Shown piece by piece: positions 1-9,412 of a stretch of DNA of 64,000 bases. The DNA is taken from contig NZ_MKTH01000013.1 of assembly GCF_001898175.1 (NCBI RefSeq), positions 685,051-749,050 of the forward strand, in the 5' to 3' direction. The position numbers were made by a program, and so were the translations under genes. The first letter of the stretch is position 1. Every line of letters starts with the position of its first letter. This DNA is from Cellulomonas sp. 73-92 (GTDB taxonomy: Bacteria; Actinomycetota; Actinomycetes; Actinomycetales; Cellulomonadaceae). The notes below the pieces were generated by a model. It was not told the DNA's origin and did no database searches. It saw nothing but the letters and a program-made list of their open reading frames with translations.

Positions 1-103
1 CCGGATGGTGGCGGAGCAGCGGCGCCGGACGCGGTAGCCCGAGTCGCTTGGCGAGCGCGGCGCCGGCGCCGCTGTTCACCAGGTCGAGGTAGGCGTCGCC
101 CAT
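1..103 (-). CDS. 3-oxoacyl-ACP/CoA reductase, FabG4-like (N-terminal fragment, cut by window edge)
   Basis: Only the first 34 codons lie in the window; the gene runs off the left edge. The ATG is at 103-101, and the product begins MGDAYLDLVNSGAGAAL followed by AKRLGLPRPAPLLRH. That resembles the N-terminal extension of FabG4-type ketoacyl reductases, which precedes their SDR domain. The start lies two bases after the stop of the thiolase gene, so the two are co-transcribed. In mycobacteria fabG4 and fadA2 are neighbours, which supports the call. The reductase would interconvert 3-oxoacyl and 3-hydroxyacyl thioesters. The catalytic domain is not visible, so the identification rests on a short segment and context. 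Confidence 0.6.
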   Translation of the reverse strand, partial: MGDAYLDLVNSGAGAALAKRLGLPRPAPLLRHHP

Positions 104-105
104 GG

Positions 106-1413
106 TCAGGCCGCCTCGAGGATCGCCGCGATGCCGAGCCCGCCGGCGGCGCACACGGAGACGAGGCCGCGCACGGGCTCGTCGGAGGCGCGCTGCGCCT
201 TGAGCTGGTGCAACGCCTTTGCGAGCATGGCGACGATGCGCCCGCCGGTCGCCGCGAAGGGGTGGCCGGCCGCCAGGGACGAGCCGTGGACGTTGAGCCG
301 GTCGCGGGGCACGACCCCGAAGGCACCGGGGAGGGCGAGCCGGGTGCGCCCGAAGTCGTCGGACTCCCACGCGGCGAGCGTGGTCAGCACGGTCGACGCG
401 AACGCCTCGTGGATCTCGATCAGCGCGAAGTCCTCGAACGTGAGCCCGCGGCGCGCGAGCAGCCGCGGCACCGCGTACGCCGGGGCCATCAGCAGCCCCT
501 CCTCGCCGTGGACGAAGTCGACGGCGGCCACCTCGGCGTCGAGGACCGCGGCCAGCGGCGTCAGGTCGTGGGCCGCGGCCCACTCGGCGGAGCCGAGCAG
601 CACCGTCGACGCGCCGTCGGTCAGCGGCGTGGAGTTGCCGGCGGTCATCGTCGCCGGGGTGTCCAGCCGCTTGCCGAACACCGGCGGCAGCGCGGCGAGC
701 TTCTCCAGGGACGTGTCGGGGCGCAGGTTCCCGTCGCGCACCACCCCTTGGTAGGCCGTGGCCAGGTCGTCGAAGAAGCCGGCGTCCCACGCGGCGGCGA
801 GGTGGCGGTGCGAGGCGAGCGCCACCTCGTCCTGGGCCTCCCGCGAGATGCCCCACCTGGCGGTGGTGATGGCCTGGTGCTCACCCATCGACAGGCCGGT
901 GCTGGGCTCGTCGGTGCGCGGCGCCACGGGGGCCAGGTCCTTGGGCCGGATGCGGGCGAGCGTGGCCAGGCGCTGCGGCGCGGTCTTCGCGCGGTTGGCG
1001 TCCAGCAGCGTGCGCCGCAGCCGGTCGCCGACGACGATCGGCGCGTCCGACGCGGAGTCCACCCCACCCGCGACGCCCGACTCCAGCTGCCCGAGCGCGA
1101 TCTTGTTCGCCAGCGCCACGACGGTCTCGACGCCCGTGGCGCAGGCCTCCTGCGCGTCGGTCGCCGGGGTCCGGGCCGAGAGCGGGGACGCCAGCACCGC
1201 CTGCCGCGTGAGGTTGAAGTCGCGGCTGTGCTTGAGCACGGCCCCGGCCGCCACCTGCCCGATCACCTCGCCCTGGAGCCCGAACCGTGCGACGAGGCCG
1301 TCGAGCGCCGCGGTCAGCATGTCGAGGTTGCTGGCGTGGGCGTAGGCGCCGCCGGCGCGTGCGAAGGGGATCCGGTTGCCACCGAGCACGTAGGCGGGTC
1401 GAGGACTGCTCAT
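106..1413 (-). CDS. acetyl-CoA C-acetyltransferase (thiolase), FadA2/FadI-like
   Basis: A 435-residue thiolase catalysing the last step of beta-oxidation, or the reverse condensation, in the cytoplasm. The nucleophilic cysteine is C91 in the motif DAQEACATGVE. The catalytic histidine is H384 in SSLAAGHPFAATGG, and the acid/base cysteine is C421 in SVCAAGGLGIA. The length is usual for the family. ATG 1413 is preferred over ATG 1419, two codons upstream; both give the same fold. The gene is divergent from a TetR regulator and followed within two bases by a FabG4-like reductase, so the operon supplies the thiolase and ketoacyl-reductase steps. An operator-like dyad lies upstream. Confidence 0.93.
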   Translation of the reverse strand: MSSPRPAYVLGGNRIPFARAGGAYAHASNLDMLTAALDGLVARFGLQGEVIGQVAAGAVLKHSRDFNLTRQAVLASPLSARTPATDAQEACATGVETVVALANKIALGQLESGVAGGVDSASDAPIVVGDRLRRTLLDANRAKTAPQRLATLARIRPKDLAPVAPRTDEPSTGLSMGEHQAITTARWGISREAQDEVALASHRHLAAAWDAGFFDDLATAYQGVVRDGNLRPDTSLEKLAALPPVFGKRLDTPATMTAGNSTPLTDGASTVLLGSAEWAAAHDLTPLAAVLDAEVAAVDFVHGEEGLLMAPAYAVPRLLARRGLTFEDFALIEIHEAFASTVLTTLAAWESDDFGRTRLALPGAFGVVPRDRLNVHGSSLAAGHPFAATGGRIVAMLAKALHQLKAQRASDEPVRGLVSVCAAGGLGIAAILEAA

Positions 1414-1466
1414 GCGCATCACCGTCGATGTCGAGCCGCACGTGGCGGCATTGGCCAGGGACCAAG

Positions 1467-1489
1467 GTCCTACAAACACTGTGCAGGAC
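1467..1489. promoter_or_regulatory. imperfect palindrome, candidate TetR operator
   Basis: Dyad with arms GTCCTACA and TGCAGGAC (7 of 8 positions pair) around a 7-base centre, in the gap between the divergent thiolase and TetR genes. A second short dyad, GGTA-N5-TACC, lies at 1494-1506. Such sites normally bind the adjacent TetR repressor; binding here is inferred. Confidence 0.5.
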
Positions 1490-1515
1490 GCATGGTACTT
1501 GATACCGTCGGTCCC

Positions 1516-2190
1516 GTGAGTCCCGCTCGTCAAACCGGGTCGACGACGACCCCCGGTGAGGTCGTCGACGGTCGCGTCACGCGCTGGGCCGGCCACCGCC
1601 AGGCGCGGCACGACGACCTCGTCGCGCAGGCGCGCCGCACCGTCCACCGCCTCGGCCCGGACGCCTCGATGGAGGACATCGCCGCCGACGCGGGGACGTC
1701 CAAGTCGCTGGTCTACCGCTACTTCGCGGACAAGACCGCGCTCCAGGTCGAGGTCGCCCGCCTGGTCGTCGGCGAGATCGGCGACGCGCTCGCCGCGGCC
1801 CTGGCCGCCCAGCCGACGCCGCGCGAGGGGCTGCGCGCCATGGTCGACGTCTACCTCGGCATGGTCGAGCACTCGCCGAACGTGTACGCGTTCGTCACGC
1901 GCGACGGCGTCGTCGAGCACTTCCTGGGCTCCGTGACGGAGCTGGTCGCGGCGCCGTTCGCCCGGGAGCTGGCCGGCGACGCGGGCGCCGCCCCGGGCGC
2001 CGCCGAGGCCGCCGCCGCGTGGGCCGCGGGCGCCGTGGGGTTCGTCCGGGGCGCCGGCGAGTGGTGGCTCAACCATCCGCAGGGGCGGCCGGACCGCGAG
2101 GCCCTCGCCGCACAGGTGACGAGCTGGTTGTGGGCCGGGCCGGTCGGGCTGCTCGCCCGCGGCCGGCAGCAGCAGAAGGAGGAGCAATGA
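1516..2190 (+). CDS. TetR/AcrR family transcriptional regulator
   Basis: A 224-residue TetR-type repressor. The helix-turn-helix lies around residues 38-75 (SMEDIAADAGTSKSLVYRYF), followed by a helical ligand-binding domain. It is divergent from the thiolase/reductase operon and overlaps the acyl-CoA oxidase start by four bases (ATGA at 2187-2190), so it probably controls both sides of this fatty-acid oxidation locus, with an acyl-CoA as the likely ligand (inference). GTG 1516 was chosen. An in-frame ATG at 1492 would add eight residues but sits directly against the candidate operator. The C-terminus is unusually rich in Ala, and the last residues are Gln/Lys/Glu-rich. Confidence 0.88.
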   Translation: MSPARQTGSTTTPGEVVDGRVTRWAGHRQARHDDLVAQARRTVHRLGPDASMEDIAADAGTSKSLVYRYFADKTALQVEVARLVVGEIGDALAAALAAQPTPREGLRAMVDVYLGMVEHSPNVYAFVTRDGVVEHFLGSVTELVAAPFARELAGDAGAAPGAAEAAAAWAAGAVGFVRGAGEWWLNHPQGRPDREALAAQVTSWLWAGPVGLLARGRQQQKEEQ

Positions 2191-4247
2191 CCGCGATCAC
2201 CGACCACCGACGGCCGGCCGTCCACCACGTCCAGCCGCGCGTCGAGGTGCCCGTCCTCGAGGAGCACCTGCTCGGCCGGTACGCCGCCCTGCGGCGCACG
2301 GCGCGAGCCGCCGCCGCCGACCCGGCGTTCCGCAAGGTCGAGGGGCTCGCGATGGACGAGCACCGCGAGCGCGTGCTGGCGCAGCTGCGCGCGCTCGTCG
2401 AGCGGTACGACGTGCTGCGGGCGTTCCCGGCGGCGCTGGGCGGGCGCGACGACCACGGCGGCAGCCTGGCGCGGTTCGAGGAGCTCGTCGCCGCGGACCC
2501 GTCGCTGCAGATCAAGGCGGGCGTCCAGTGGGGGCTGTTCGCGTCGGCGATCCTCCACCTCGGCACGGCGGACCACCACGAACGGCTGCTGCCGGGCGCG
2601 ATGAGCCTGGCCGTCCCCGGTGCGTTCGCGATGACCGAGACCGGGCACGGCTCCGACGTGGCGGCGATCGCCACGACCGCCGAGTACGACGCGCAGACGC
2701 AAGAGTTCGTCATCCACACGCCCTTCCGAGGGGCGTGGAAGGACTACCTGGGCAACGCCGCCGTGCACGGGGTGGCCGCGGTCGTGTTCGCGCACCTCGT
2801 CACGGCCGCGCCCGGCGGTCCTCGGGTCGACCACGGGGTGCACGCGTTCTACGTGCCGATCCGTGACCCGCGCACCGGCGAGTTCCTGCCGGGTGTCGGC
2901 GGCGAGGACGACGGCCTCAAGGGCGGGCTCAACGGCATCGACAACGGCCGGCTGTGGTTCGACCACGTCCGCGTGCCCCGCACGGACCTGCTCAACCGGT
3001 ACGGCGACGTCGCGCCGGACGGCACCTACACGAGCCCTATCGCCAGCCCGGGCCGCCGGTTCTTCACGATGCTCGGCACGCTCGTGCAGGGCCGCGTCTC
3101 GCTCGACGGTGCCGCGGTGAACGCGGCCAAGATCGGCCTGGACATCGCGGTGACCTACGGCAACCAGCGGCGCCAGTTCGCGGCCACCGGGGACGACGAG
3201 GTGGTGCTGCTGGACCACGGCGAGCACCAGCACCGGCTGCTGCCGCTGGTCGCGGAGACGTACGCCGCGGCCTACGCGCACGAGGAGCTGCTGGCGGCGT
3301 TCGACGACGTGTTCTCCGGCCGGAGCGACACCCCTGGCCGGCGCGAGGACCTCGAGACGCTGGCGGCGACCCTCAAGCCGACCTCGACCTGGCACGCCCT
3401 CACCACGCTCCAGGCCTGCCGCGAGGCCTGCGGCGGCCAGGGCTTCCTCGCCGCCAACCGGATCGCCGGGCTGCGGGCCGACCTCGACGTGTACGTGACG
3501 TTCGAGGGCGACAACACCGTGCTCTACCAGCTCGTCGCCAAGCGGCTGCTCTCGGACTACGCGCACGCGGTGAAGGCCGGCGGGCGCGGCGAGCTGGCGC
3601 GGCTCGTCGCCGGCCGGGCGGCCGACGCCGCGCTCCACCGCACGCCGCTGATCCGCGCCGCCCAGACGCTCGCCGACGTCGGTGACGCGCGTCGCTCGGT
3701 CAACTCGCTGCGCGACGAGGAGACCCAGCGCGAGCTCCTCACCGACCGGGTCGAGACGATGGTCGCCGACCTGGCCGCCGCCCTGGCGCCGGCCCGCCGG
3801 ATGGCCGCGGGACCGGCGGCGGCGCTGGTCGAGGCGCACCAGCACGAGATGGTCGAGGCGGCACGGGCGCACGCCGAGCGCGTCCAGTGGGAGGCCTTCA
3901 CGCGGGCGCTGTCCAGCGTGCCCGACGGCGGCACCCGGCAGGTGCTGACGTGGCTGCGCGACCTGTTCGGGCTCACCCTCGTCGAACGGCACCTCGCCTG
4001 GTACCTCATCCACGGCCGGCTGTCCGCGGGACGGGCGCGCACGGTCTCGTCGTACCGTGACCGCCTCCTGGCCCGGCTGCGGCCGTACGCCCAGGACCTG
4101 GTCGACGCCTTCGGCTTCACGCCGGCGATGCTCGGCGCGCCGATCGCCTCGGGGGCGGAGCGCGAGCGCCAGGACGAGGCCCGGGCCTACGGGCGCGCCA
4201 TGCGTGCGGCGGGGGGCGCGGCGATTCCGGAGAAGCACCTGCGGTAG
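2187..4247 (+). CDS. acyl-CoA oxidase (ACOX-type acyl-CoA dehydrogenase family)
   Basis: A 686-residue flavoprotein expected to oxidise acyl-CoA to trans-2-enoyl-CoA, passing electrons to oxygen (acyl-CoA oxidases) rather than ETF. The FAD/substrate loop FAMTETGHGSDV lies near residue 150. Catalytic glutamate E440 sits in VTFEGDNTVLYQ, the arrangement seen in peroxisomal ACOX. A C-terminal oxidase domain after residue 470 brings the length close to ACOX (about 660-700) rather than the usual bacterial 380-600. The start overlaps the TetR stop by four bases, so the two are translationally coupled. With the divergent thiolase and reductase it forms a beta-oxidation locus. An ETF-linked dehydrogenase remains possible without biochemistry. 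Confidence 0.9.
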   Translation: MTAITDHRRPAVHHVQPRVEVPVLEEHLLGRYAALRRTARAAAADPAFRKVEGLAMDEHRERVLAQLRALVERYDVLRAFPAALGGRDDHGGSLARFEELVAADPSLQIKAGVQWGLFASAILHLGTADHHERLLPGAMSLAVPGAFAMTETGHGSDVAAIATTAEYDAQTQEFVIHTPFRGAWKDYLGNAAVHGVAAVVFAHLVTAAPGGPRVDHGVHAFYVPIRDPRTGEFLPGVGGEDDGLKGGLNGIDNGRLWFDHVRVPRTDLLNRYGDVAPDGTYTSPIASPGRRFFTMLGTLVQGRVSLDGAAVNAAKIGLDIAVTYGNQRRQFAATGDDEVVLLDHGEHQHRLLPLVAETYAAAYAHEELLAAFDDVFSGRSDTPGRREDLETLAATLKPTSTWHALTTLQACREACGGQGFLAANRIAGLRADLDVYVTFEGDNTVLYQLVAKRLLSDYAHAVKAGGRGELARLVAGRAADAALHRTPLIRAAQTLADVGDARRSVNSLRDEETQRELLTDRVETMVADLAAALAPARRMAAGPAAALVEAHQHEMVEAARAHAERVQWEAFTRALSSVPDGGTRQVLTWLRDLFGLTLVERHLAWYLIHGRLSAGRARTVSSYRDRLLARLRPYAQDLVDAFGFTPAMLGAPIASGAERERQDEARAYGRAMRAAGGAAIPEKHLR

Positions 4248-4250
4248 TTT
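4245..4250 (+). promoter_or_regulatory. candidate leaderless -10 hexamer TAGTTT
   Basis: TAGTTT lies exactly six bases before GTG 4257, and its first three bases are the TAG stop of the upstream oxidase gene. Transcription would start at or next to the start codon. Confidence 0.4.
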
Positions 4251-4256
4251 CCACGG

Positions 4257-5474
4257 GTGACTTCGTGGACGCTGCTGCCCACCCATCGTGACTGGCTGGC
4301 CCGGCACGGTGAGGGCCTGCTGGCTTTTGGCCGCCGGACGCCGTACCCGGGCGGCGGCGCCGCGTGGTTGGCCGACGACGGCTCGCCCTGGCTGGACCGC
4401 GGCGTCGAGACCTGGATCACCGCGCGCACCGCGCACGTGTACTCCATCGGCACGCTGCTGGGCGTGCCAGGGTGCCGTCCGGTGGCGCAGGCGGCGCTCG
4501 CCGGGCTGACCGGCCGGCTGCGCGACGAGGAGCACGGCGGCTGGTACCCGGCGGTGGCGGCCGACGGCACGCCGGCGCCCGACAAGACGGCGTACGCGCA
4601 CGCGTTCGTCGTGCTCGCCGCCTCGTCGGCGACCGCGGCCGGGCTGGCCGGCGCGGACCGGCTGCTGGCCGACGCGCTCGCGGTGTTCGAGAAGCGGTTC
4701 TGGGACGAGGACGCCGGCAAGGCGGTCGACACGTGGGACACGACGTTCACCACGCTGGACCCGTACCGCGGCATCAACGCCAACATGCACACCGTCGAGG
4801 CGTTCCTGGCGGCGGCGGACGTCACCGGTGAGCGGGTGTGGCTGGAGCGGGCGGCGCGGATCGGCGCGTTCGCGGCGCACGCCGCCGCCGGCAACGGGTG
4901 GCGGCTGCCGGAGCACTTCGACGAGGGCTGGAACCCGCTGCCGGAGCTGAACGCCGACCGGCCGGACGACAAGTTCAAGCCGTACGGCGCGACGGTGGGC
5001 CACGGGCTGGAGTGGGCGCGGCTGCTGCTGCACCTGGAGGCGGCCGGGGCCGAGGGGGCGGACTGGCTGGCGGCGGCGCAGGGCCTGTTCGACCGCGCGA
5101 CCACCGACGGCTGGGCGGTGGACGGCGCGGACGGCTTCGTCTACACCACCGACTGGTCGGGGGCACCCGTGGTGCGCGACCGGATGCACTGGGTGGCCGC
5201 GGAGGCGATCGGCGCGGCCGCGGCGCTGGGGCAGCGCACCGGGGAGCCGGAGTACGGCGACTGGTACGCCAAGGTCTGGGACTACGTCGAGCGCTCCGTG
5301 GTCGACCACGAGCACGGCTCGTGGCACCACCAGCTGTCCCCGGAGAACGTCCCGGTCGACACGGTGTGGCCCGGCAAGGCCGACATCTACCACGCCTACC
5401 AGGCGACCCTCATCCCGCGCCTGCCCCTGACGCCGTCGCTGACCACCGCCATCGCGCGCGGCCTGCTGCGCTGA
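4257..5474 (+). CDS. AGE family sugar epimerase/isomerase (YihS-like)
   Basis: A 405-residue (alpha/alpha)6-barrel protein of the N-acylglucosamine 2-epimerase family, which includes mannose and sulfoquinovose aldose-ketose isomerases. The three histidines expected in the active site are visible: H178 in NANMHTVEA, H249 in VGHGLEWAR and H379 in KADIYHAYQA, with spacing close to YihS. The substrate cannot be told from sequence; mannose-fructose or a related isomerisation is most likely. The start is GTG 4257, nine bases after the oxidase stop, with a -10-like hexamer six bases upstream, so it may have its own leaderless promoter. The gap of 93 bases to purL holds purL's promoter. Confidence 0.87.
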   Translation: MTSWTLLPTHRDWLARHGEGLLAFGRRTPYPGGGAAWLADDGSPWLDRGVETWITARTAHVYSIGTLLGVPGCRPVAQAALAGLTGRLRDEEHGGWYPAVAADGTPAPDKTAYAHAFVVLAASSATAAGLAGADRLLADALAVFEKRFWDEDAGKAVDTWDTTFTTLDPYRGINANMHTVEAFLAAADVTGERVWLERAARIGAFAAHAAAGNGWRLPEHFDEGWNPLPELNADRPDDKFKPYGATVGHGLEWARLLLHLEAAGAEGADWLAAAQGLFDRATTDGWAVDGADGFVYTTDWSGAPVVRDRMHWVAAEAIGAAAALGQRTGEPEYGDWYAKVWDYVERSVVDHEHGSWHHQLSPENVPVDTVWPGKADIYHAYQATLIPRLPLTPSLTTAIARGLLR

Positions 5475-5567
5475 CACCGCGGCGGGCCCGGCCGTCCGCG
5501 AGCCCGCGTCCTCGTCCGTGAGACCGGGCCGGGGACGGCCCGATCCGCGCCGTTAGGCTGTGCCCCG

Positions 5568-7889
5568 ATGAGCACCGACTCCGTCGACACCGTCGAGAAC
5601 GCCGCCGCCACCCCGGACGTCGAGCAGCCGTTCGCCGAGCTGGGCCTCAAGCCCGACGAGTACGCCCGCATCCGCGGGTTGCTCGGCCGCCGGCCGACCG
5701 CGGCCGAGCTGGCCATGTACTCGGTCATGTGGTCCGAGCACTGCTCGTACAAGTCGAGCAAGAAGCACCTGCGCCTCTTCGGCGAGCGCCAGACCCCGGC
5801 GATGCGCGAGCACCTGCTCGTCGGGATCGGGCAGAACGCCGGCGTCGTCGACATCGGCGACGGCTGGGCCGTGACCTTCAAGGTCGAGAGCCACAACCAC
5901 CCGTCGTTCGTCGAGCCGTACCAGGGCGCCGCGACGGGCGTCGGCGGCATCGTCCGCGACATCATCTCGATGGGCGCGCGGCCGGTGGCGGTCATGGACC
6001 AGCTCCGCTTCGGTGCGATCGACCACCCCGACACCGCGCGCGTGGTGCACGGGGTCGTGTCCGGCGTCGGCGGCTACGGCAACTGCCTGGGCCTGCCGAA
6101 CATCGGTGGCGAGACGGTGTTCGACGCGAGCTACCAGGGCAACCCCCTGGTCAACGCGCTGTGCCTCGGCGTGCTGCGGCACGAGGACGTGCACCTGGCC
6201 AACGCGACCGGCGTCGGCAACCTCGTCGTCCTCTTCGGGGCCCGGACCGGCGGCGACGGCATCGGCGGCGCCTCGATCCTGGCGAGCGAGACGTTCGACG
6301 ACTCCAAGCCGAGCAAGCGGCCGAGCGTGCAGGTGGGCGACCCCTTCATGGAGAAGGTGCTCATCGAGTGCTGCCTCGAGCTGTTCGCCGCAGGCGTCGT
6401 CGAGGCGATCCAGGACCTCGGCGCCGCCGGCATCAGCTGCGCGACGAGCGAGCTCGCCTCCAACGGCGACGGCGGCATGCACGTCGACCTGGAGAAGGTG
6501 CTGCTGCGCGACCCGACCCTGACGGCCGGCGAGATCCTCATGAGCGAGTCGCAGGAGCGGATGATGGCCGTCGTCCGGCCGGACCGGATCGACGCGTTCC
6601 TCGCCATCACGGGCAAGTGGGACGTGGAGACCGCCGTCATCGGCGAGGTCACCGACGACGGCCGGCTGACGATCGACCACTTCGGCCACCGCATCGTCGA
6701 CGTCGACCCGACCACGGTCGCCGTCGACGGCCCGGTCTACGACCGGCCGTACTCCCGCCCGGACTGGCTCGACGCGCTGAACGCCGACACGGTCTCCGGT
6801 GCGGCCGGCGCGGCGCGCTACCCGAGGCCGACGACGAGCGACGAGCTGCGGGCGACGCTGCTGGCCCTCGTCGGCAGCCCCAACCTGGCCTCCAAGTCCT
6901 GGGTGACGGACCAGTACGACCGCTTCGTGCAGGGCAACACCGCGCTGGCGCAGCCGGACGACGCCGGCGTGGTCCGCGTCGACGAGACCACCGGCCTCGG
7001 CGTGGCGCTCGCGACCGACGCCAACGGCCGCTACGCGCAGCTCGACCCCTACGCCGGCGCACAGCTCGCGCTCGCGGAGGCCTACCGCAACGTCGCCGCG
7101 ACCGGCGCCCGCCCCCTGGCCGTGACCGACTGCCTCAACATCGGCAGCCCCGAGCGCACGGACTCGATGTGGCAGCTGGTCCGGGTGATCGAGGGCATGG
7201 CCGACGCCTGCCAGACCCTCGAGGTTCCCGTGACCGGCGGCAACGTCTCGCTCTACAACACCACGGGCGACACGGCCATCCACCCGACGCCCGTCGCGGG
7301 CGTGCTCGGGGTGCTCGACGACGTCGCCCGCGCGGTGCCGTCCGGCTGGACCGCACCCGGCGAGGCGATCTGGCTGCTGGGCACGACGAAGGACGAGCTC
7401 GACGGCTCGGCGTGGGCTGACGTCGCGCTCGGCCAGCTCGGCGGGCTGCCGCCGGCGGTCGACCTCGCCGCGGAGCGGCGGCTGGCGGCGGTGCTCGTCC
7501 AGGCGGCGCGCGACGAGATCGCCGACGCCTCCCACGACCTCTCGGAGGGCGGCCTGGCGCAGGCGCTCGTCGAGGCGGCGCTGCGGTTCGGCATCGGCGC
7601 CCGGGTGTCCCTGCAGGCGCTCTGCGCGCGTGACGGGATCGCCCCGTTCACGGCCCTGTTCTCGGAGTCCACCGCACGGGCGGTCGTCGCGGTGCCGCGG
7701 TCCGAGGAGCAGCGGCTCGTCGACCTCTGCACGGCGCGCGGGGTGCCGGCGCTGCGCCTGGGGGAGACGTCTGAGACCGGGCCGGACGACGAGGGGTCGC
7801 CCGCCCTCGAGGTCGCGGGGCTGTTCACGGTGCCGCTGGCCGAGCTGCGCGCGGCGTCGACCGCGACGCTCCCCCAGTACTTCGGCTGA
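5568..7889 (+). CDS. purL: phosphoribosylformylglycinamidine synthase subunit PurL
   Basis: A 773-residue small-type PurL, the ATP-dependent amidotransferase subunit of step four of purine biosynthesis (FGAR to FGAM). The N-terminal motif [16 protein letters not shown] near residue 50 and the nucleotide-binding [10 protein letters not shown] near residue 107 are diagnostic. The AIRS-like halves repeat twice, as usual. The small type needs PurS and PurQ, and neither is in the window. TAGGCT lies 9 to 15 bases before ATG 5568 with no ribosome-binding site, so the mRNA may have a very short leader. The stop overlaps the next gene's ATG by one base (TGATG), implying coupling to the RNB ribonuclease. 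Confidence 0.97.
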   Translation: MSTDSVDTVENAAATPDVEQPFAELGLKPDEYARIRGLLGRRPTAAELAMYSVMWSEHCSYKSSKKHLRLFGERQTPAMREHLLVGIGQNAGVVDIGDGWAVTFKVESHNHPSFVEPYQGAATGVGGIVRDIISMGARPVAVMDQLRFGAIDHPDTARVVHGVVSGVGGYGNCLGLPNIGGETVFDASYQGNPLVNALCLGVLRHEDVHLANATGVGNLVVLFGARTGGDGIGGASILASETFDDSKPSKRPSVQVGDPFMEKVLIECCLELFAAGVVEAIQDLGAAGISCATSELASNGDGGMHVDLEKVLLRDPTLTAGEILMSESQERMMAVVRPDRIDAFLAITGKWDVETAVIGEVTDDGRLTIDHFGHRIVDVDPTTVAVDGPVYDRPYSRPDWLDALNADTVSGAAGAARYPRPTTSDELRATLLALVGSPNLASKSWVTDQYDRFVQGNTALAQPDDAGVVRVDETTGLGVALATDANGRYAQLDPYAGAQLALAEAYRNVAATGARPLAVTDCLNIGSPERTDSMWQLVRVIEGMADACQTLEVPVTGGNVSLYNTTGDTAIHPTPVAGVLGVLDDVARAVPSGWTAPGEAIWLLGTTKDELDGSAWADVALGQLGGLPPAVDLAAERRLAAVLVQAARDEIADASHDLSEGGLAQALVEAALRFGIGARVSLQALCARDGIAPFTALFSESTARAVVAVPRSEEQRLVDLCTARGVPALRLGETSETGPDDEGSPALEVAGLFTVPLAELRAASTATLPQYFG

Positions 7890-9412
7890 TGCCCGCCTCC
7901 CGGCTGCGGCTGGCGCCCGAGGTCGTCGGGGAGCTGGCCGACGGGCTGGCGCGGCTGCGTGCCGAGCTGAAGCTGTCCGAGGACTTCGGCGCGGCCGCGC
8001 AGGCCGAGGCCGAGGCGGCCGCCACCCGCGGCCCTGCCGACGTCCCGGGCCGGGACGTCGCCCGCGTCGACGCGACGGACGTCCCGTTCGTCACCATCGA
8101 CCCCGCCTCGTCGCTGGACCTCGACCAGGCGCTGCACGTCGTGTGGTCGGGCCACGGGTGGCGCGTCTCGTACGCCATCGCGGACCTGCCTGCCTTCGTC
8201 GTGCCCGGCGGTGCGCTGGACGACGAGACGCAACGGCGCGGGGCCACCTGCTACGGGCCGGACGGCAACGTGCCGCTGCACCCGCGCGTGCTGTCGGAGG
8301 GTGCGGCCAGCCTCCTGCCGGACCAGGTGCGCCCCGCCGCGCTGTGGCGCATCGACGTCGACGAGGACGCGGAGATCACGGCCGCACGCGTCGAGCCGGC
8401 GCTCGTCCGCAGCCGCGCCAAGCTCTCGTACGAGGGCGCCCAGGCCGTGCTCGACGGCGGCCCGGACCCCGACGGCGTCGGCACCGTGCTGCGGGCGCTG
8501 CGCGAGGTCGGCCGGCGCCGCCAGGCACGCGAGCGGGACCGCGGCGGGGTGTCGCTGAACGTCCCGGAGCAGCAGGCCTGGCGCGACGACGACGGCGGCT
8601 GGCGGCTGACGTTCCGCACGACGCTGCCGGTCGAGGGCTGGAACGCGCAGCTGTCCCTGCTCACCGGGATCGCGGCCGCGTCGATCATGCTGCGCGCGGG
8701 CGTCGGCGTGCTGCGCACCATGCCGCCGGCCGACGGCCGGGACGTCGCCCGGCTGCGGCGGACCGCGCACGCGCTGGACATCCCCTGGCCGGCCACGGAG
8801 AGCTACGGCGAGCTGCTGGACCGCCTCGACGCGTCCACGCCGGCCCACGCCGCCTTCCTCGAGACCGCGACGACGCTGTTCCGCGGCGCGGGCTACCACG
8901 CGTTCGGCGGCGCGGACCACGCGCCGGCGCCGACCGGCGACGGCGCCCGCCACGCGGCGATCGCGGCGCCCTACGCCCACGTGACCGCGCCGCTGCGTCG
9001 CCTCGTCGACCGGTACGGCACCGAGGCCTGCCTGGCGGCCTGCGCCGACAGGCCGGTCCCGGACTGGGTGCTCGCCGGCCTGCCGTCCCTGCCGGCGACG
9101 ATGGCCGACGCCGACCGGCGCGCCAACGCCTACTCCCGGGGCGGGCTCGACCTCGTCGAGGCGGCGCTGCTCGAGGACCGCGTCGGCTCGTCGTACCCCG
9201 CGGTCGTCGTCGAGGGGCCGCGCAACCACGGCGCGGAGCTGCCGCCGGACCAGCGGCGGGGCGAGCTCATGGTGCGCGACCCGGCGATCCTCGCCAAGGT
9301 CCGGCCCGGACCGGACGGCGCTCTACCGCTCGGCGAGGCCGTCACCGCTCGGCTGGTCGAGGCGTCGGTCGCACGCCGTGCGGTGCTCTTCGAGCTCACC
9401 GGTCAGGACTGA
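7889..9412 (+). CDS. RNB-domain ribonuclease (RNase II/R family)
   Basis: A 507-residue protein built around an RNB exoribonuclease domain, which degrades single-stranded RNA 3' to 5' with Mg2+. The metal-binding signature is IDPASSLDLDQALH with D71, D77 and D79. The later RNB motif AHVTAPLRRLVDRYG also matches (compare YTHFTSPIRRY in RNase R). It is shorter than RNase II or R and lacks clear N-terminal cold-shock domains and a C-terminal S1 domain, as in the compact RNB proteins common in actinobacteria. Its ATG overlaps the purL stop by one base. The 3' end overlaps the convergent esterase gene by ten bases. Confidence 0.9.
   Translation: MPASRLRLAPEVVGELADGLARLRAELKLSEDFGAAAQAEAEAAATRGPADVPGRDVARVDATDVPFVTIDPASSLDLDQALHVVWSGHGWRVSYAIADLPAFVVPGGALDDETQRRGATCYGPDGNVPLHPRVLSEGAASLLPDQVRPAALWRIDVDEDAEITAARVEPALVRSRAKLSYEGAQAVLDGGPDPDGVGTVLRALREVGRRRQARERDRGGVSLNVPEQQAWRDDDGGWRLTFRTTLPVEGWNAQLSLLTGIAAASIMLRAGVGVLRTMPPADGRDVARLRRTAHALDIPWPATESYGELLDRLDASTPAHAAFLETATTLFRGAGYHAFGGADHAPAPTGDGARHAAIAAPYAHVTAPLRRLVDRYGTEACLAACADRPVPDWVLAGLPSLPATMADADRRANAYSRGGLDLVEAALLEDRVGSSYPAVVVEGPRNHGAELPPDQRRGELMVRDPAILAKVRPGPDGALPLGEAVTARLVEASVARRAVLFELTGQD

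Noticed and set aside
1851..5477. Very long minus-strand reading frame opposite the TetR, acyl-CoA oxidase and isomerase genes
   Set aside because: It is the antisense shadow of three clear plus-strand genes. Its translation is Arg/Gly/Pro/Val-rich with no domain, as expected from high-GC third positions.
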